Positions 61,893 through 64,000 of a DNA stretch of 64,000 nt are shown here, one piece after another. Numbering within the stretch: position 1 is the first letter of the stretch; every line of letters starts with the position of its first letter. The position numbers and the translations under genes were made by a program. Below the pieces are notes generated by a model. It did not search any database, had not been told where the DNA came from, and was given only the letters and a program-made list of their open reading frames with translations. This DNA is from Clostridiales bacterium (lineage in GTDB: Bacteria > Bacillota > Clostridia > Peptostreptococcales > Anaerovoracaceae). The stretch spans positions 1,950,929-2,014,928 of the forward strand of contig CP042469.1 in the NCBI GenBank assembly GCA_015243575.1, written 5' to 3'.

Positions 61893-61984
61893 GTGGTTAT
61901 CCCCCTGATAACCTCATTAATCTCTAATCCCAATACCCCTTTTGAACAAAACAAACTGCTCCCCTGCAGTTTGTTTTGTTTTTT
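61893..61984 (+). ncRNA. Candidate C-rich regulatory small RNA (~92 nt)
   Basis: It begins 6-7 bases after the -10 box. A 7-bp hairpin (GGTTATC / GATAACC) presents a CCCCT loop (61902-61906). A ~30-nt single-stranded linker holds ATCCCA and TACCCCTTTT. A 15-bp terminator hairpin (61945-61980) presents TCCCCT in its loop and ends in a T run. Four exposed C-rich motifs are the hallmark of Gram-positive antisense sRNAs that pair with Shine-Dalgarno sequences. No coding potential was seen. The family is not recognised. Confidence 0.6.
61945..61984 (+). terminator. Terminator of the candidate small RNA
   Basis: A perfect 15-bp stem (AACAAAACAAACTGC / GCAGTTTGTTTTGTT), 6-nt loop TCCCCT, then six T residues counting the end of the stem. 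Confidence 0.9.
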
Positions 61985-62199
61985 GCGCTTTCGTGCTAAA
62001 ATGAAACAGAAGCCCTATTTTCCAGTGTTCAGAAGGCACTATTACCTCGAACTAAGCAAGAAGAGCAGAAAACTTGTGGATTAAAGCCACTGGGTAAGGG
62101 GTATCTAACTACCAAACAGACGATGAATTTTTATGAGATCACCAATAAGTTACAAAAAATATTAATAAAAATCAATACATAAAAAAAGGAATATAAAAT

Positions 62200-63198
62200 A
62201 TGTACTGTATCAACGAAAGCTATCAGGAAGATTTTTATGAATCCAATATCTACCGATTTTATTTCGGGGATCTGAATGTCGGTGTTATCGATATTGAAAC
62301 TACAGGTCTAAGCCCAGATCGGAGCCAATGCATTCTGGGTGGTATCGTGCTGCCAGAGGAAAACGGAAAAAAGGCGTACCAGTTTTTAGCCGAATCCAAA
62401 GAAGAGGAAGCAGAAGTTCTGCGTACTTACTTTCAGAAGTGGAAGGATCTTGACGTGGTCGTAAGTTATAACGGAGATCATTTTGACCTTCCCTTTTTAA
62501 GCAGGCGAGCAAGATATAACCGCATTCCCCGAGAAGAGCTTCCGATTTTTCTCAGCATAGATCTATATCGAATCCTGGATCAGCATTCACCGTTCAGAAA
62601 GATGCTTCCAAATTTAAAACAGAAAACTGTAGAAACGTTTCTGGGGCTTTGGTCAGACCGCAGCGACGAAATCTCCGGTAAAGAAAGTGTTGAATTGTAT
62701 TATCGATATATGCGAACCGGTGACCCTCAGCTTCGTGACACAATCCTGCTTCACAACAGAGATGATCTGCTTCAGCTCTCCCGCCTGATCAAGGTATTTG
62801 ACAAGCTGGATCTGCACAAGATCGCTTTTCATACCGGATTTGCTGTTTCGTCAGGAGAAAAAAGAGCCTATATTAAAAAGCTGGTGTTACAAAAAAACAT
62901 TCTTACCGTTTCCGGGATACATAAAAATACGTCGCTGGACTATAGAAGCTACCATGAGAGCCACGAAGCGCTTTTTTCAGCTAAGCAGAAAGATTTTTCT
63001 GTTCGCGTGCCTTTAAAGAACATGAATGGCTATTATTGCGTGGATTTGGAGGATTTTCCGTTTCAACTTGGCGAATTGGAAAAACATCCCGGTTATCAAA
63101 GCGGCTATCTGCTGATCAGCAGCCAGGATGAAGTGAACTACGGAGAAACCAATCATCTTGCAAAACTAATTCTGCGCGAGATTCTCAAAGAGCTGTAG
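62200..63198 (+). CDS. Ribonuclease H-like DEDD exonuclease (YprB-type, RNase_H_2)
   Basis: 332 residues. DEDD-type 3'-5' exonuclease fold in the first ~200 residues: Exo I VGVIDIETTGL, Exo II SYNGDHFDLPFL, Exo III region LHNRDDLLQLSRL. The ~130-residue C-terminal part is not recognised. The pairing with a downstream metallophosphoesterase hints at nucleic-acid processing, but this is weak. AAAGGAA precedes the ATG. Confidence 0.82.
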   Translation: MYCINESYQEDFYESNIYRFYFGDLNVGVIDIETTGLSPDRSQCILGGIVLPEENGKKAYQFLAESKEEEAEVLRTYFQKWKDLDVVVSYNGDHFDLPFLSRRARYNRIPREELPIFLSIDLYRILDQHSPFRKMLPNLKQKTVETFLGLWSDRSDEISGKESVELYYRYMRTGDPQLRDTILLHNRDDLLQLSRLIKVFDKLDLHKIAFHTGFAVSSGEKRAYIKKLVLQKNILTVSGIHKNTSLDYRSYHESHEALFSAKQKDFSVRVPLKNMNGYYCVDLEDFPFQLGELEKHPGYQSGYLLISSQDEVNYGETNHLAKLILREILKEL

Positions 63199-63315
63199 TA
63201 CGGCTTTTCCTGAAAGCAACATCCATAGAGGGGCTTCCTTTCTTCAGAAAAGATTCCTGCATAGAAAACTGTTTCCAAGCATAAATTGGTTGGTAATTTG
63301 ACTGTCGATTTGTGT

Positions 63316-63463
63316 TATAATAATTGCACATACGAAACAAAATCCGATGGGTTTTGTACGAATGCAATTATTGTATCGGTGTGCAGCAAACCGGAGCTGC
63401 GGTTTGCACGGATGATAGAATAATCGCACATAATCTATTAAATATTAAAAGGAAACCAACGTT
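63316..63463 (+). promoter_or_regulatory. Extended -10 promoter and hairpin-rich leader of the metallophosphoesterase gene
   Basis: TGTTATAAT at 63313-63321 is an extended -10 without a good -35. Two hairpins follow: 9-bp ACAAAATCC/GGGTTTTGT (63337-63357) and 8-bp GCAAACCG/CGGTTTGC (63386-63407). The sequence AAT-pyrimidine-GCACATA occurs twice (near 63322 and 63422). The leader is about 136 nt. Confidence 0.45.
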
Positions 63464-64000
63464 ATGAGAACCCGCGCAAGATTGGATTCTGTTTTTGAGA
63501 GGGCCTTTCCCGTGCCCTTTGACGATAATTCCAAATTTGTTTTTTTTGGCGATGTGCACAGAGGCGATGACAGCCTTTCTGATGAATTCGGGAGAAATCG
63601 CCATATCTACTACCATGCGCTGAATTATTATTATCAAAATGATTTTACTTATGTCGAGGTCGGTGACGGTGATGAGCTTTGGGAACATCCTCATTACGAA
63701 CATATCCGTTCCGCACACGTCTCAGTTTTTGAGCTTCTAAAGGGCTTTCACAAGTCCAACCGGCTGCTCATGCTCTTCGGCAATCATAACATGCAGCTGC
63801 GGGATCCAAAATATGTAAAGGAAAATCTATATCACATATACGACGAGTACTTGGATCTGAAGGAAGATCTGTTTCCCGGCCTCTATGTGCACGAAGCATT
63901 GCTAATGAAGCATCGTAACAGTGGTCAGGAGGTTTTCGTGGTCCACGGGCACCAGGGTGACCTGATCAATGACCAGCTTTGGAGAGTATCATACATTTTA
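63464..64000 (+). CDS. Calcineurin-like metallophosphoesterase, 3' end outside window
   Basis: 179 codons open to the right edge, starting at ATG 63464 (AAGGA upstream). Metal-binding motifs are in order: FFGDVHRGDD (DxH), VGDGDELWE (GDxxD-like), LFGNHN (GNH) and VHGHQGD (GHxxD). These mark the calcineurin-like phosphoesterase superfamily. The subfamily is not recognised; substrates could be nucleotides, DNA ends or phosphoproteins. The gene continues past 64000. Confidence 0.85.
   Translation, partial: MRTRARLDSVFERAFPVPFDDNSKFVFFGDVHRGDDSLSDEFGRNRHIYYHALNYYYQNDFTYVEVGDGDELWEHPHYEHIRSAHVSVFELLKGFHKSNRLLMLFGNHNMQLRDPKYVKENLYHIYDEYLDLKEDLFPGLYVHEALLMKHRNSGQEVFVVHGHQGDLINDQLWRVSYIL

Larger units (their letters stand above)
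61709..62199. other. Intergenic region spoVS / exonuclease
   Basis: 491 bases holding, in order, the spoVS sigma-H promoter, an AT-rich inverted repeat, and a candidate small RNA with promoter and terminator (each listed separately). From about 62000 to 62180 I see no further structure. The AAAGGAATATAAAAT ribosome-site region (core AAAGGAA) then leads into the exonuclease gene. Confidence 0.7.

Noticed and set aside
61758-62084. 108-codon open frame on the + strand after spoVS
   Set aside because: It crosses the spoVS promoter, the sRNA promoter and the strong terminator at 61945-61984. Composition is not protein-like.
1-64000. CRISPR arrays, tRNA or rRNA genes, prophage
   Set aside because: No regularly spaced repeats, cloverleaf-type sequences, rRNA signatures or phage structural genes were seen on reading both strands by eye. 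Short tRNAs could be missed without a covariance search.

Overview
The window reads as chromosomal DNA from an endospore-forming, anaerobic Gram-positive bacterium of the Clostridia type. Spore genes (spoIIM, spoVS, a PdaA/PdaB-like deacetylase), a split coaB/coaC pair, Bacillota-style gene orders (plsX-rnc-smc-ftsY, rplS-rbgA-rnhB), strong AGGAGG ribosome sites and frequent TTG/GTG starts all point that way. A narrower placement is not possible from the sequence alone. No rRNA, tRNA, CRISPR array or prophage was seen.

Layout. 1-3.8 kb (+): the end of a type IV pilus/type II secretion-like operon (PilC/GspF-like protein, four small membrane-anchored proteins, PilT-like ATPase). 4-7 kb: miaB (-) and threonine ammonia-lyase (+). 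7.1-7.5 kb (+): a DUF4183 surface-type protein behind a textbook sigma-K promoter, convergent with a 13-gene operon (21.0-7.6 kb, -) that makes a CMP-activated nonulosonic acid (legionaminic/sialic type) and carries a Maf/DUF115 glycosyltransferase and a GT2-TPR glycosyltransferase. 30.5-21.2 kb (-): plsX-rnc-smc-ftsY-der-plsY-gpsA, a core phospholipid, RNA-processing and chromosome operon. A complete ISLre2-type insertion sequence (30622-32175) with a 9-bp target duplication and a transposase broken by three frameshifts lies directly against the plsX promoter.

32-41 kb: a Ca2+/H+ antiporter, a two-OB-fold SSB-like protein, tcdA, the divergent sulfur genes cysK and patB, a small monooxygenase, a polysaccharide deacetylase, an XdhC-type protein and an HD hydrolase. 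53.5-41.2 kb (-): a run consistent with one 11-gene operon, cbiM-cbiQ-cbiO-larB-larC-valS-folC-dagK-coaB-coaC-larE. It joins nickel/cobalt uptake and nickel-pincer nucleotide cofactor synthesis to housekeeping genes. It starts from a perfect sigma-A promoter with a ~180-nt leader that folds into hairpins with a possible pseudoknot and a terminator-like end. 53.5-64 kb: rnhB, rbgA, rplS, xerD, spoIIM, a NUDIX hydrolase, proC-proB-purB, spoVS (perfect sigma-H promoter), a candidate C-rich small RNA (about 61893-61984), a DEDD-type exonuclease and the start of a metallophosphoesterase.

Most interesting leads: the C-rich sRNA with its own promoter and terminator; the structured cbiM leader; the sigma-K-driven DUF4183 gene next to a nonulosonate glycosylation operon (possible spore-surface glycoprotein system); and repeated or palindromic elements at the cysK/patB, ilvA, cax and monooxygenase promoters.
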